Assembly: GCA_039188505.1 (NCBI GenBank)
Contig: JBCCZC010000122.1
Coordinates: forward strand, 1-13,903
Source of the DNA: JBCCZC01 sp039188505
Lineage (GTDB): Bacteria > Pseudomonadota > Gammaproteobacteria > Xanthomonadales > SZUA-38
DNA length: 13,903 bases
Direction of reading: 5' to 3'
Below, in pieces: positions 6,254-13,617 of the stretch. Below the pieces are notes generated by a model. It was given only the letters and a program-made list of their open reading frames with translations. It was not told the DNA's origin and ran no database searches. Each line of letters starts with the position of its first letter. The first letter of the stretch is position 1. The translations under genes were made by a program, and so were the position numbers.

Positions 6254-8764
6254 ATGGCGCGATCCCACCGCCACGGAGCCTGCTCGCGCGTGAATTCGCC
6301 CCCGGAATCACCGGTCGAACTGGCCAACTTCGAGCTCGTCGAAGTGATCGGTCGCGGTGGCATGGGTACCGTCTGGCGGGGCGAGCAGAAGAATCCGCGG
6401 CGGCCGGTCGCCGTGAAGATCGTGGCTCCCGATCCTTCGCTTCCCCCGGCCATCACGACGCACCTCAAGCGCGAGGGCGATACGGCGGCCCGCTTCGATC
6501 ATCCTCACCTGGCCCACGTCTACGAATGCGGGATCGTTGACGAGCATTACTTCCTCGCCATGCAGCTGCTGCCCGGCGGCGATCTCGCCGATCGCATCGC
6601 CAGCGGGCTCGCGCCGGACGACGCGCTGGCGATCCTGCGGGACCTCGCCGGCGCCCTCGGGCACATCCATGATCGGGGGTTCGTCCACCGCGACATCAAG
6701 CCTTCCAACGTCCTGTTCAACGGCGCCGGGCAACCGGTGCTCGTCGACTTCGGCATCGCGAAATCCACGGATGAGGAAACGGCCCTCACCATGGCGGGGC
6801 TCTCGACGGGGACGCCCGCGTACATGAGCCCGGAGCAGATTCGCGGGCAGCCGGTCGACGCGCGCTCCGACCTCTATGCACTCGGTATCCTCCTGTACGA
6901 GATGCTGACCGGCTCGACGCCGTTCGCAGGCAGAACGCCCGACGAGATCCGGCTGGCGCACATACAGGAGTCTCTGCCGGCGCTGCCGGCGGCGCAGGGA
7001 CACCTGCAACCGGTGCTCGACCGTCTCGTGGCCCGGGACCCGGACCATCGTCTCCGCTCCTGCGAGGCGCTGCTCGGGATGCTCGACGGTCGTGCTGATC
7101 GCAGCCCGACCGACGACGTGACCGCCGTCGCCCCCAGCGAGCCCTCGACCGCCGCGGCGGCCATCACCGCAGCGGCGCCACCCCCCGCCGAGGGAGCGCC
7201 CCGGAAGGCGTGGAAACCGCCGACCGCGCTGGTCGTTCTGGTCCTGGCCGTGTTTGGCGCCTGGCTCGGTTCCTCGCTCCTGCCCTCGATGGAGCGAATC
7301 GAGACCACCGATGCGGCGTTGGCCGGAACGGCGGGACTCGCGGTATTGCCGCTGGTGAACCGGAGCGGCCTTGCCGACGACGCCTTCTTCGTGGACGGCT
7401 TCCACGACGAGCTGCTGACCCAGCTTTCGCGCGTTGGCGCCCTGCGGGTGATCTCGCGCACCTCGGTGCTACGTTACCGCGGCTCCGAGCAGCCGGTTCC
7501 GGAGATCGCGGCGGAACTCGGCGTGGATTCGGTCCTCGAGGGCAGCGTGCAGCGGGCAGGGTCCGAGGTCCGTATCACGATCAAGCTCGTCGACGCGGAC
7601 ATCGATGAGGTGATCTGGGCGGAGACCTTCGATCGCGCCATGTCGGTCGAGAACCTGTTCGCGATCCAGAGCGAGATCGCCCGGGCCGTGGTCGGCGCCC
7701 TGCGCGCCGAACTCACCGATGCCGAGGGCGACCGGCTCGATCGCGAGCCGGCGGTGCCGCTCACAGCGTACGAGGCCTACCTCCTTGGCCGGCAGGCCTT
7801 CCAGCGCCGCGTCGGGGGATCGAGCGTTGCGCTTGACGAAGCGCGCGGGCACTTCGAGCGGGCGCTCGAGCTGGCGCCGGGCTATGCCGCAGCCCTGGCG
7901 GGCCTGGCGTCGGTCTACGCCGTCTACGCCGGCTACATCGATGCGACACCGGAGCTGAATCCGACCGAGCTGGCGGCTGCCTACGCGCGCGAGGCCCTCG
8001 CGATCGATCCGACGCTGTCGACGCCGCACGCGGTGATCGGCCTGCTGGAACGGGACGCCTTCAAGCGGGTCGAGGGCCTGGAGCGCGCCATCGCGCTCGA
8101 GCCCAGCAACAAGACGGCCCACTTCTGGCTCGGCAGCGTCCAGGCCATCGCCGGCGACCTAGTGGCGGCGGAGGCTCATTTCGAAGACGCGCTCGCCCTC
8201 GACCCGCTGTCACCGATTCTCACCCTGTTTCTCGCGTCGATGGCGGAGCTGCGCGGGGATCGGGAACTGGCGGTCGCCCGGATCGAGGGGAGCCCGCAAC
8301 GGGGCCTGCGGCCGCTCCGAGGCCTCCTGAGCTATTTCCACTACCGGGAGGGCGAGTTCGAGGACGCCGCCAGGCTCCTGCGAGAGGTCGGGCCGCCGAA
8401 CGAAGCCGATGCCTGGCTGGCTCAGCTGTTCCCCGCAGGGAATGCGCCGATCAACCGGAATACCGCCGTCCCCGTCATCCTGGGCTCCGCCGACGGCGCC
8501 GGGGATTCCCATCTGCGCGTCCTGTATCTCATCGCCATTGGCGCCTACGCGGACGCCCAGGACCTCATCGAGCGCCGGCAGATCTACGGCCGCGAGATCG
8601 TGATGTACCTCTGGATGCAGGACTCACCCGGGCTCCGCCAGGGGCCGATCTTCGAGCGCATCGTTACCGGAGCGGGCTTGCCCGCCTGGTGGGAGACGCA
8701 CGGTTACCCGGCCGATTGTGCCCCCGACGCGTTCGTCGCGATCGGGTTCCGCTGCGGCCCCTGA
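6254..8764 (+). CDS. Membrane-anchored Ser/Thr protein kinase with TolB-like domain and TPR repeats
   Basis: Receptor-like Hanks-type kinase of 836 residues from ATG 6254. The cytoplasmic kinase domain (about 26-275) has the glycine loop GRGGMG (33-38), VAVK with K55, alpha-C E74, HRDIKPSN (145-152), DFG (165-167) and GTPAYMSPEQ (186-195), so it should be active. An Ala/Pro-rich linker (about 290-320) precedes one transmembrane helix (324-344). Outside the membrane, about 362-486 resembles the TolB-like N-terminal fold (GLAVLPLVNRS, DGFHDELLTQL, VLEGSVQRAG). TPR-like repeats follow (about 524-655, e.g. ARGHFERALELAPGYAAAL), then a helical C terminus. ATG 6254 lacks a good ribosome site; GTG 6290, with GGAG 11 nt upstream, would give 824 residues and starts closer to the kinase fold. 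It is divergent from the efflux operon. Its substrates are unknown; the periplasmic part presumably senses a ligand or envelope protein (inference). Confidence 0.92.
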   Translation: MARSHRHGACSRVNSPPESPVELANFELVEVIGRGGMGTVWRGEQKNPRRPVAVKIVAPDPSLPPAITTHLKREGDTAARFDHPHLAHVYECGIVDEHYFLAMQLLPGGDLADRIASGLAPDDALAILRDLAGALGHIHDRGFVHRDIKPSNVLFNGAGQPVLVDFGIAKSTDEETALTMAGLSTGTPAYMSPEQIRGQPVDARSDLYALGILLYEMLTGSTPFAGRTPDEIRLAHIQESLPALPAAQGHLQPVLDRLVARDPDHRLRSCEALLGMLDGRADRSPTDDVTAVAPSEPSTAAAAITAAAPPPAEGAPRKAWKPPTALVVLVLAVFGAWLGSSLLPSMERIETTDAALAGTAGLAVLPLVNRSGLADDAFFVDGFHDELLTQLSRVGALRVISRTSVLRYRGSEQPVPEIAAELGVDSVLEGSVQRAGSEVRITIKLVDADIDEVIWAETFDRAMSVENLFAIQSEIARAVVGALRAELTDAEGDRLDREPAVPLTAYEAYLLGRQAFQRRVGGSSVALDEARGHFERALELAPGYAAALAGLASVYAVYAGYIDATPELNPTELAAAYAREALAIDPTLSTPHAVIGLLERDAFKRVEGLERAIALEPSNKTAHFWLGSVQAIAGDLVAAEAHFEDALALDPLSPILTLFLASMAELRGDRELAVARIEGSPQRGLRPLRGLLSYFHYREGEFEDAARLLREVGPPNEADAWLAQLFPAGNAPINRNTAVPVILGSADGAGDSHLRVLYLIAIGAYADAQDLIERRQIYGREIVMYLWMQDSPGLRQGPIFERIVTGAGLPAWWETHGYPADCAPDAFVAIGFRCGP

Positions 8765-8773
8765 TCCGGCCGC

Positions 8774-11700
8774 TCAGTTGGCGCAGCCGCGGTTGTCGAG
8801 CCGGGTCAGGCGCACCAGGTCGAGGCCCCCAGGCTCGAACGACGCACCGTCCGGCTGCCAGTCGACCCGCAGGCCGTCGCCGTTCCCGAAGCGCACGGAC
8901 AGGTCGCCCCAGCGATCGCTGCGAACGGCCCCGGCATCGAAGCGCGGCGGGAAGTCCGTACCGTCGTAGCGCCGCAGCTCGAGATCAGCGCCGACGTCCG
9001 TGACGAGCCCCTGGCCCAGGAGCCAGAGCGGCGCGCCGTCCTCGAACACGTACCAGCTCAGCAGCAGCTGCGCCTCGCCCTGCACCTCGAGAACCTGCAG
9101 CACGAAGCCGTGGCCGTCCTGGCCCGGGGCGATGTAGCTCCCGCTACGGCAGGCTTCGGCGGTGGTCGCGATGGCGCCCAGGCGCTGGATATTGCGGCTC
9201 GCGCGCCCGAATTTTGGTGCCGCGTCCCGCCAGCTCGCGTTGCCAACGGTGTCATCGGCAAACTCGAGGCTCAGGGTGCCCCAGGGTTCGAGGACGACAT
9301 CCTCGCTAGCAAAGGCCGGCGGAAACTCGCCGCCCGTCGCGCTGAAGACGTCCAGCTCGGCGATGCCGCCGTCGAGGTCACCAATGCCGATCAGCCAGAG
9401 CGGCCCGCCCTCGAGGAAGGTGTACCAGTACGCCACGAGGCGCTCGGGGCCGCCCGGGGATGCTGGCGCGAGGTGCTCGATGATCCAGCCCTGACCGTCT
9501 TCCGCCGGATTGAACCAAGGGCCGCTGAGGTCGTAGGCGCGTGGCCCCGCGCCGGCCGCATCGGTGTGGAAGATGAAGTCGTTGCTGAACAGCCCATCGC
9601 GGTTCTGGAGCTGCAGCAGCTGCATGCCGGCGGCGTCGGGGAGCGTCGCGAGCTGGACCTCAAGCCCGTCGCCGTCGCAATCCGGCAGAGCGCCCGAGCG
9701 GCAGCGGACGTTGCCGGCGACGCGGCGGCCGTTCACGACCACGTGGGCGCCCGGATCGACGTGGCGCCCGCTCAGCGCCAGCGTCCGATCGTTGGCGCCA
9801 AGCCGCGGAAACCGCTGGCGGCCGCCCTGTCTCTCGATGGGACCCTGGGTCCAGAGCGCGGGCTGGGGACGATCGGCGCGGTCGCCGCTGGCGGCCGTCA
9901 GCGTCACGACGGCTTCGCCATCGGCCGCGAGCGTTCGCAGCGCCGCCGGGGTGAGTGCCGGTGCGCCGTCCGCGACGTAGCGTCCCCGTTCGTAGCGGAG
10001 CGACACGGGCGTGGGCGCTTCGGCGAGTAGGGCGCCGCTGGCCGTCAGGTTTACGGCCCGCTCGTCGGCCGCCTGCTCCAGGGCGTCAAGCACGGCGAGC
10101 GTCGTCGCGTCCGCTACGGTGGTCTCGTCGAGCGTGACCTGCCGCCCGAACGCGCCGGCGAAGCCCGTGCTGCCCTCGGTCACCATGTTCCAGACCGGGT
10201 CGAAGCGCGTGCGGCTGGCCCAGGAGAAGCGCCACAGGAGTCGCTCCGGCGTGCCGAGGTCCGTAATGTTCCGGTAGAAGTCGAGATCGATGACGTTCAG
10301 GCGTCCCTGCGGCAGGATCAGCCAGCGGTCGTAGGCCCCCCGCCAGGTGGGCGCCTCCATGCCGGTGCCGGGCGTGTTGGTGCTCACCCAGAACGGCATG
10401 CGATGGCAGTCGCCGCAGACGTTCGGCCCGCCGGGCTGGAGGTCGCCGTCGATATGGAACAGGCGGAAGCCACTCCGCGCCGTTGTCGACAGCTCGCCCG
10501 TGTACGCCCGGCGTGGCGCGGGTGGATAGGGGATCGACAGCAGATACTCGGCCATCGCGTCCCGGTCCGTGGCGGACAGCGCGCCGGCCTTGTCCTCGTC
10601 GTTGACCGCGCAGCCGTCTACCCGGCACAGGGTCGTCGCGAGCGCGCCATCGACGAGGTGCCGGGTGCAGCTGGCCGGGTCGTCCTCGCTGCAGTTCGGC
10701 TCGTCGAAGCCGAAGATGTTGGCGGTGTTACGGCCGCCGTAGGGATCTCCGGGAATGCCGTCCCAGTGATAGGGCGCGGTGTCGCGGAGGCCGCGCGCCG
10801 GCATCGTCACGCGCGGCGGGATCTGGCTGCATCCACCGATGTTGCAGGCCGGCGTGTCGAGCACCCAGACCAGCTGATCCGTGTGGCCGTCCGGATGGCA
10901 GCTCTCGCAGGAGAAGGTCCCGGTCGTCGACGCGCTGGCCGTGTTGAAGGCGATGCGACCCTGCTTCAGCAGCGGATTGGTCGGGTCCTCGAGGACGACC
11001 GTTGCCGCGACCGTCGGTGCGCGCCGGTCGGCGACCGTCACGACCGAAACGGTATTGGCGACGGCGTTGAGGACCCAGGCTTCGCCCCCGAGCAGCGCGA
11101 CGCCACGGGGCACCGCGCCGACCGCCACAGCGCCCAGGATCTCGCCGCTCGCCGCATCAAGCGTGACCAGGCGGTCTGAACCCGCAGCCGTGACGAAAAG
11201 CGTCGCGCCGTCGTCGCTGAGCGCGATGCCATAGGGCGTCGCTACCGCGTCCTGCGGCGCCGGGTCGACCGGCGGCAACGGCTCGAGGTTCAGAATCTGC
11301 GGTTGCGCGCACGGCGAGCCGGTGCAATCGACGATCGTGAGCTGGTTCAGGAACGCGCGGTTGCCGAGCTCCGCGAGGCCGTGACCGGCGGTGCCGGCCT
11401 TGCCGTTGGCGTCGTTGCGTGCGTCGGTCTGCGCGACGAAGACGCGAGCGCCCGGGCCGACGGCAACGCCGTAGAGAAGCGTGCCGACGCCGCTGACCGT
11501 CTCCAGCAGGCGATCTGTCGCGGTGTCAAAGACGAACAGGTCCCGGTCCGGAATGCGCGGATTGCGCACGATGTCGACATCGATACCCCGCGAGAGAACG
11601 TTGTTGTTTGCGACCGCGTGTTCCCAGGCATCAAAGGTGCAGCGTTCGCCGTCGAGGGAGCCGACGCAGCCGGAGATCTGGGTCTGGTTGTTGGATTCGA

Positions 11701-12289
11701 AGGGGACGACGTACAGCCTGCCGTCGCGGACCGCGAGCGCCCGCGGATCCTGGGCGTTGATCGCCAGTCGCCGGAGGATGCGCCGCGCCGCGACGTCGAC
11801 GACCGCCACCTGGTTCTCCGAGGAAAGCGCCACGTAGGCCTTGCTGTCGTTGGCGAAAGCGATCCCGACCGGCTCGTCGAAGCGCGTGGCCCTCGTGCGC
11901 GGATCAAGATCCTGGATGGTGGCGACGACCTGGAGATACGTCGGACTCGTCGCTACGAGGTCGATGACGCTCACCGAGTCGGAGACGTGGTTGCTGACCC
12001 AGAGCTCGCGTCCGTCCGGTCGCAGGCCCAGACCGACGGGTTCGATGCCGACCGGGACGCGCGCGATGATCTCCCGTGATGCCGGATCGATGAGATCGAG
12101 CGTGCCTGCCGGCGTGTTCGCAACCGCGATACCCGCGGGGGTGGCGATGACGGGATTGGCGTGGGGTCCGTGGAAGGCGACGTGACCACCGGCACCGAGC
12201 GCCGCTGCCGGCAGCAGCGCAAGCACCCAGCAGCAGGCGTGTCGAACGATCCGGTGGCGGACGGCGAACACGATGGCGTACCCCAGCAT
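8774..12289 (-). CDS. Exported YVTN beta-propeller / di-haem cytochrome c protein with duplicated C-terminal domain
   Basis: Large exported protein of 1171 residues. An N-terminal signal region (about 11-33: Arg-rich, then WVLALLPAAALGA) suggests Sec export. Residues about 45-435 form YVTN-like beta-propeller repeats (GIEPVGLGLRPDGRELWVSN; NQVAVVDVAARRILRRLAI; GIALSDDGATLFVTAAGSD). Two covalent haem sites follow, CESCH (461-465) and CGDCH (625-629). Each is followed by a Pro/Arg-Gly segment with a possible Met ligand (M496 in MPARGLRDTAPYHWDG; M644 in MEAPTWRG), as in the di-haem peroxidase/MauG group. Several extra Cys (482, 487, 533, 541, 555, 560) may form disulfides. DCDGDG (870-875) looks Ca-binding. 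Two related domains of about 115 residues end the protein (919-1037 and 1047-1163). The start is ATG 12289 with weak GGGGG upstream; GTG seven codons in is an alternative. A redox role in the periplasm or outside is likely; its substrate is unknown. Confidence 0.85.
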   Translation of the reverse strand: MLGYAIVFAVRHRIVRHACCWVLALLPAAALGAGGHVAFHGPHANPVIATPAGIAVANTPAGTLDLIDPASREIIARVPVGIEPVGLGLRPDGRELWVSNHVSDSVSVIDLVATSPTYLQVVATIQDLDPRTRATRFDEPVGIAFANDSKAYVALSSENQVAVVDVAARRILRRLAINAQDPRALAVRDGRLYVVPFESNNQTQISGCVGSLDGERCTFDAWEHAVANNNVLSRGIDVDIVRNPRIPDRDLFVFDTATDRLLETVSGVGTLLYGVAVGPGARVFVAQTDARNDANGKAGTAGHGLAELGNRAFLNQLTIVDCTGSPCAQPQILNLEPLPPVDPAPQDAVATPYGIALSDDGATLFVTAAGSDRLVTLDAASGEILGAVAVGAVPRGVALLGGEAWVLNAVANTVSVVTVADRRAPTVAATVVLEDPTNPLLKQGRIAFNTASASTTGTFSCESCHPDGHTDQLVWVLDTPACNIGGCSQIPPRVTMPARGLRDTAPYHWDGIPGDPYGGRNTANIFGFDEPNCSEDDPASCTRHLVDGALATTLCRVDGCAVNDEDKAGALSATDRDAMAEYLLSIPYPPAPRRAYTGELSTTARSGFRLFHIDGDLQPGGPNVCGDCHRMPFWVSTNTPGTGMEAPTWRGAYDRWLILPQGRLNVIDLDFYRNITDLGTPERLLWRFSWASRTRFDPVWNMVTEGSTGFAGAFGRQVTLDETTVADATTLAVLDALEQAADERAVNLTASGALLAEAPTPVSLRYERGRYVADGAPALTPAALRTLAADGEAVVTLTAASGDRADRPQPALWTQGPIERQGGRQRFPRLGANDRTLALSGRHVDPGAHVVVNGRRVAGNVRCRSGALPDCDGDGLEVQLATLPDAAGMQLLQLQNRDGLFSNDFIFHTDAAGAGPRAYDLSGPWFNPAEDGQGWIIEHLAPASPGGPERLVAYWYTFLEGGPLWLIGIGDLDGGIAELDVFSATGGEFPPAFASEDVVLEPWGTLSLEFADDTVGNASWRDAAPKFGRASRNIQRLGAIATTAEACRSGSYIAPGQDGHGFVLQVLEVQGEAQLLLSWYVFEDGAPLWLLGQGLVTDVGADLELRRYDGTDFPPRFDAGAVRSDRWGDLSVRFGNGDGLRVDWQPDGASFEPGGLDLVRLTRLDNRGCAN
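8798..9535 (-). repeat. Tandem duplication of a ~115-residue C-terminal domain
   Basis: Within the exported cytochrome, residues 919-1037 and 1047-1163 can be aligned by eye. Shared blocks in order are: SGPWFNPAEDGQGWIIEHL against SGSYIAPGQDGHGFVLQVL; LVAYWYTFLEGGPLWLIGIG against LLLSWYVFEDGAPLWLLGQG; GGEFPPAF against GTDFPPRF; and WGTLSLEF against WGDLSVRF. The copies are clearly diverged, so the duplication is old. I know this type of domain only as an uncharacterised C-terminal module on secreted proteins of some gammaproteobacteria; a beta-rich fold and a role in binding or surface display are guesses. Confidence 0.8.
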
Positions 12290-12426
12290 TGACCCCCGGT
12301 CAGCATAGCAGGCAGGCCGTTGCGCAGGTTGCTGGTCCTCCCCACGCCGACGTTGGGCTCTTGCGCTATGCTTTCCGTGCGCGGCTTGCGCAATGGGGAT
12401 CAATCGGGAATCAATGGGGGAGGAAG
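12290..12426. promoter_or_regulatory. Divergent intergenic region between cytochrome and DUF805 genes
   Basis: This 137-bp gap must serve both divergent genes. The heptamer CTATGCT occurs once on each strand (plus 12366-12372; minus 12308-12302), each a possible weak -10, but neither has a good -35 at the right distance. TTGCGC occurs three times on the plus strand (12320, 12361 and 12386), the last inside the perfect palindrome TTGCGCAA (12386-12393). The end next to DUF805 carries three phased CAATSGGG repeats, listed separately. No small gene or RNA is evident. Confidence 0.45.
12391..12420 (+). repeat. Three phased CAATSGGG direct repeats upstream of DUF805 gene
   Basis: CAATGGGG (12391), CAATCGGG (12401) and CAATGGGG (12412) are spaced 10 and 11 bp apart, about one helical turn, so all present the same face of the DNA. 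They end 6 bp before the ATG at 12427, so they also overlap the ribosome-binding stretch GGGGGAGGA. They could be an operator that acts close to translation start, part of an mRNA leader, or a small duplication without function. Confidence 0.5.
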
Positions 12427-12789
12427 ATGAACTGGTACGTCGACGTTCTGAAGAAGTACGTGGCCTTCGGCGGCCGCGCGCGCCGCAAGGAGTACTGGAT
12501 GTTCATGCTGATCAACGCGCTGATCGTGCTGGCGCTCGGCATGGTCGATCGCACGCTCGGCACCTGGGATGCCGCATTGAGCCTGGGCGCCGTCAGCGGC
12601 CTCTACTCGCTGGCCGTTTTCCTGCCGAGCCTCGGCGTGACCATCCGGCGCCTGCACGACTCGGACAAGACAGGCTGGTGGTTCCTGGCCGTCTTCGTGC
12701 CGATCATCGGCGCGCTGATCCTCCTTATCTTCATGGTGACGCCCGGCACGAAGGGTTCGAACAAGTACGGGCCTGATCCGATCACGTGA
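12427..12789 (+). CDS. DUF805 family inner-membrane protein (YhaH-like)
   Basis: Small integral membrane protein of 120 residues matching the DUF805 family in length and pattern. It opens with MNWYVDVLKKYVAFGGRARR, followed by the typical KEYWMF. About three or four hydrophobic segments follow (roughly 24-42, 52-72 and 84-106), with the conserved RRLHDSDKTGWW between the second and third. It ends with the family's usual GTKGSNKYGPDP tail. The ATG at 12427 has AGGA immediately upstream, preceded by a G-run. The molecular role of DUF805 proteins is not established, so none is given here. Its stop overlaps by 8 bp the stop of the convergent PrsW-like gene. It is divergent from the exported cytochrome. 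Confidence 0.92.
   Translation: MNWYVDVLKKYVAFGGRARRKEYWMFMLINALIVLALGMVDRTLGTWDAALSLGAVSGLYSLAVFLPSLGVTIRRLHDSDKTGWWFLAVFVPIIGALILLIFMVTPGTKGSNKYGPDPIT
12782..12789. other. Convergent stop-codon overlap in TCACGTGA palindrome
   Basis: The stop codons of the DUF805 gene (TGA 12787-12789, plus) and the PrsW-like gene (TGA 12784-12782, minus) lie in one perfect 8-bp palindrome, TCACGTGA. There is no room for a terminator between the genes, so the two transcripts must read into each other unless termination occurs inside the opposing gene. Confidence 0.9.
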
Positions 12790-13501
12790 CCGGCGGCTCC
12801 GGCCGCGTCAGCCACGTCCGCGTCATCCAGATCGTTCCGATGAGGAGCGGTGGGACGACGTGGGTCCACACACTCATGGCGAGCGCGAAGTAGTCGTAGA
12901 TGCCGTGCAGCACCATGGCGAGGAGCAGCGCGAGCGTCGTGAAGATCGCCCGGTTGCGGCCGTGCCGATCTGCATAGCCGTAGCCGTAGCCCCAGATCGA
13001 GGCGAACAGGATGTGGACCATGGGTGAGGCGATAGCCCGACCGACCGCGGCCGGACCCTCCAGCATCAGCAGGTAATGCTGGTTCTCGTGGAGCGAGAAG
13101 CCCATGGCGACAAAGGACGCGTAGATCACCCCGTCGAAGGCTTCGTCGAAGTGGTCCGAGTGGATCAGCAGCAGCAGGAACGGGACGAACTTCGCCAGCT
13201 CCTCGATGGGACCGATCGCCAGCACGGCGTACAGGAACAGCTGCAGGCGCGACTGCTCGGCCAGCGCGAAGGCATCCCGCCGCAGGCCGAATTCATCGAG
13301 GGTCTCGTAGAAATAGATACCCAGGAACGCCGACAGATAGCCCAGGAGCATGGCGAACAGCAGGAACGGCAGCGGCTCCGGGCGGTGCCGGTCGTGATAG
13401 TAGTGGTAGGCCGCCCAGAACAGCAGCGGCAGCGTCAGCAGGGACCCGTAGCTGAGGGTGTCCGGCAACACGGTCACGCCCTTGTGCGTCGTTTGCGCCA
13501 T
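12782..13501 (-). CDS. PrsW-family intramembrane metalloprotease
   Basis: Polytopic membrane protein of 239 residues in the PrsW family, relatives of the CPBP/Abi intramembrane proteases. The three family signatures are present: IEELAK (E100, E101, K104), F135-x3-E139 in GFSLHEN, and H199-x3-D203 in HGIYDYF. H163 in MVHILFASIWG is a further conserved candidate ligand. About seven or eight hydrophobic segments are visible. An active enzyme is therefore expected. In Bacillus, PrsW cleaves an anti-sigma factor, but no anti-sigma or sigma gene is in this window, so the substrate here is open. ATG 13501 is preferred. An in-frame TTG at 13552 would add 17 charged residues that look unlike the family, and neither has a clear ribosome site. 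It is divergent from the 87-residue gene and convergent with DUF805. Confidence 0.88.
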   Translation of the reverse strand: MAQTTHKGVTVLPDTLSYGSLLTLPLLFWAAYHYYHDRHRPEPLPFLLFAMLLGYLSAFLGIYFYETLDEFGLRRDAFALAEQSRLQLFLYAVLAIGPIEELAKFVPFLLLLIHSDHFDEAFDGVIYASFVAMGFSLHENQHYLLMLEGPAAVGRAIASPMVHILFASIWGYGYGYADRHGRNRAIFTTLALLLAMVLHGIYDYFALAMSVWTHVVPPLLIGTIWMTRTWLTRPEPPVT

Positions 13502-13617
13502 TGTAGGCGGACGGTGCGGCCCTCGCCGCTCGCGATCACGAAGCGTCCGCAAACGGTCGGCGAGGATTCGAGGACGCCGCGCACAGGGCGCCGGCGATCC
13601 GGATCGGGAGCAGGGAC
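13502..13617. promoter_or_regulatory. Divergent intergenic region, PrsW-like gene and small membrane gene
   Basis: This 116-bp, very GC-rich gap must carry start signals for both divergent genes. I found no convincing -35/-10 pair, repeat or hairpin. The only clear signal is GGGAG at 13606-13610, the ribosome-binding site of the gene at 13618. If the protease gene used the TTG at 13552, the gap would shrink to 65 bp. Confidence 0.4.

Noticed and set aside
6106..6468. Longer RND protein starting at 6468
   Set aside because: The 121 extra residues lack a signal or domain, overlap the N terminus of the divergent kinase, and the start at 6105 has a good ribosome site and a standard RND N terminus.
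6308..7405. Minus-strand open frame of 365 codons opposite the kinase domain
   Set aside because: Composition is Arg/Gly/His-rich without motifs, while the plus strand encodes every kinase signature.
9110..10030. Plus-strand open frame of 306 codons opposite the cytochrome gene
   Set aside because: No motif or credible start; the minus strand encodes the conserved duplicated domain across the same bases.
12290..12403. Start of the exported cytochrome at 12403
   Set aside because: It would put 38 charged residues before the signal peptide and consume most of the intergenic region; ATG 12289 leaves a normal signal sequence.
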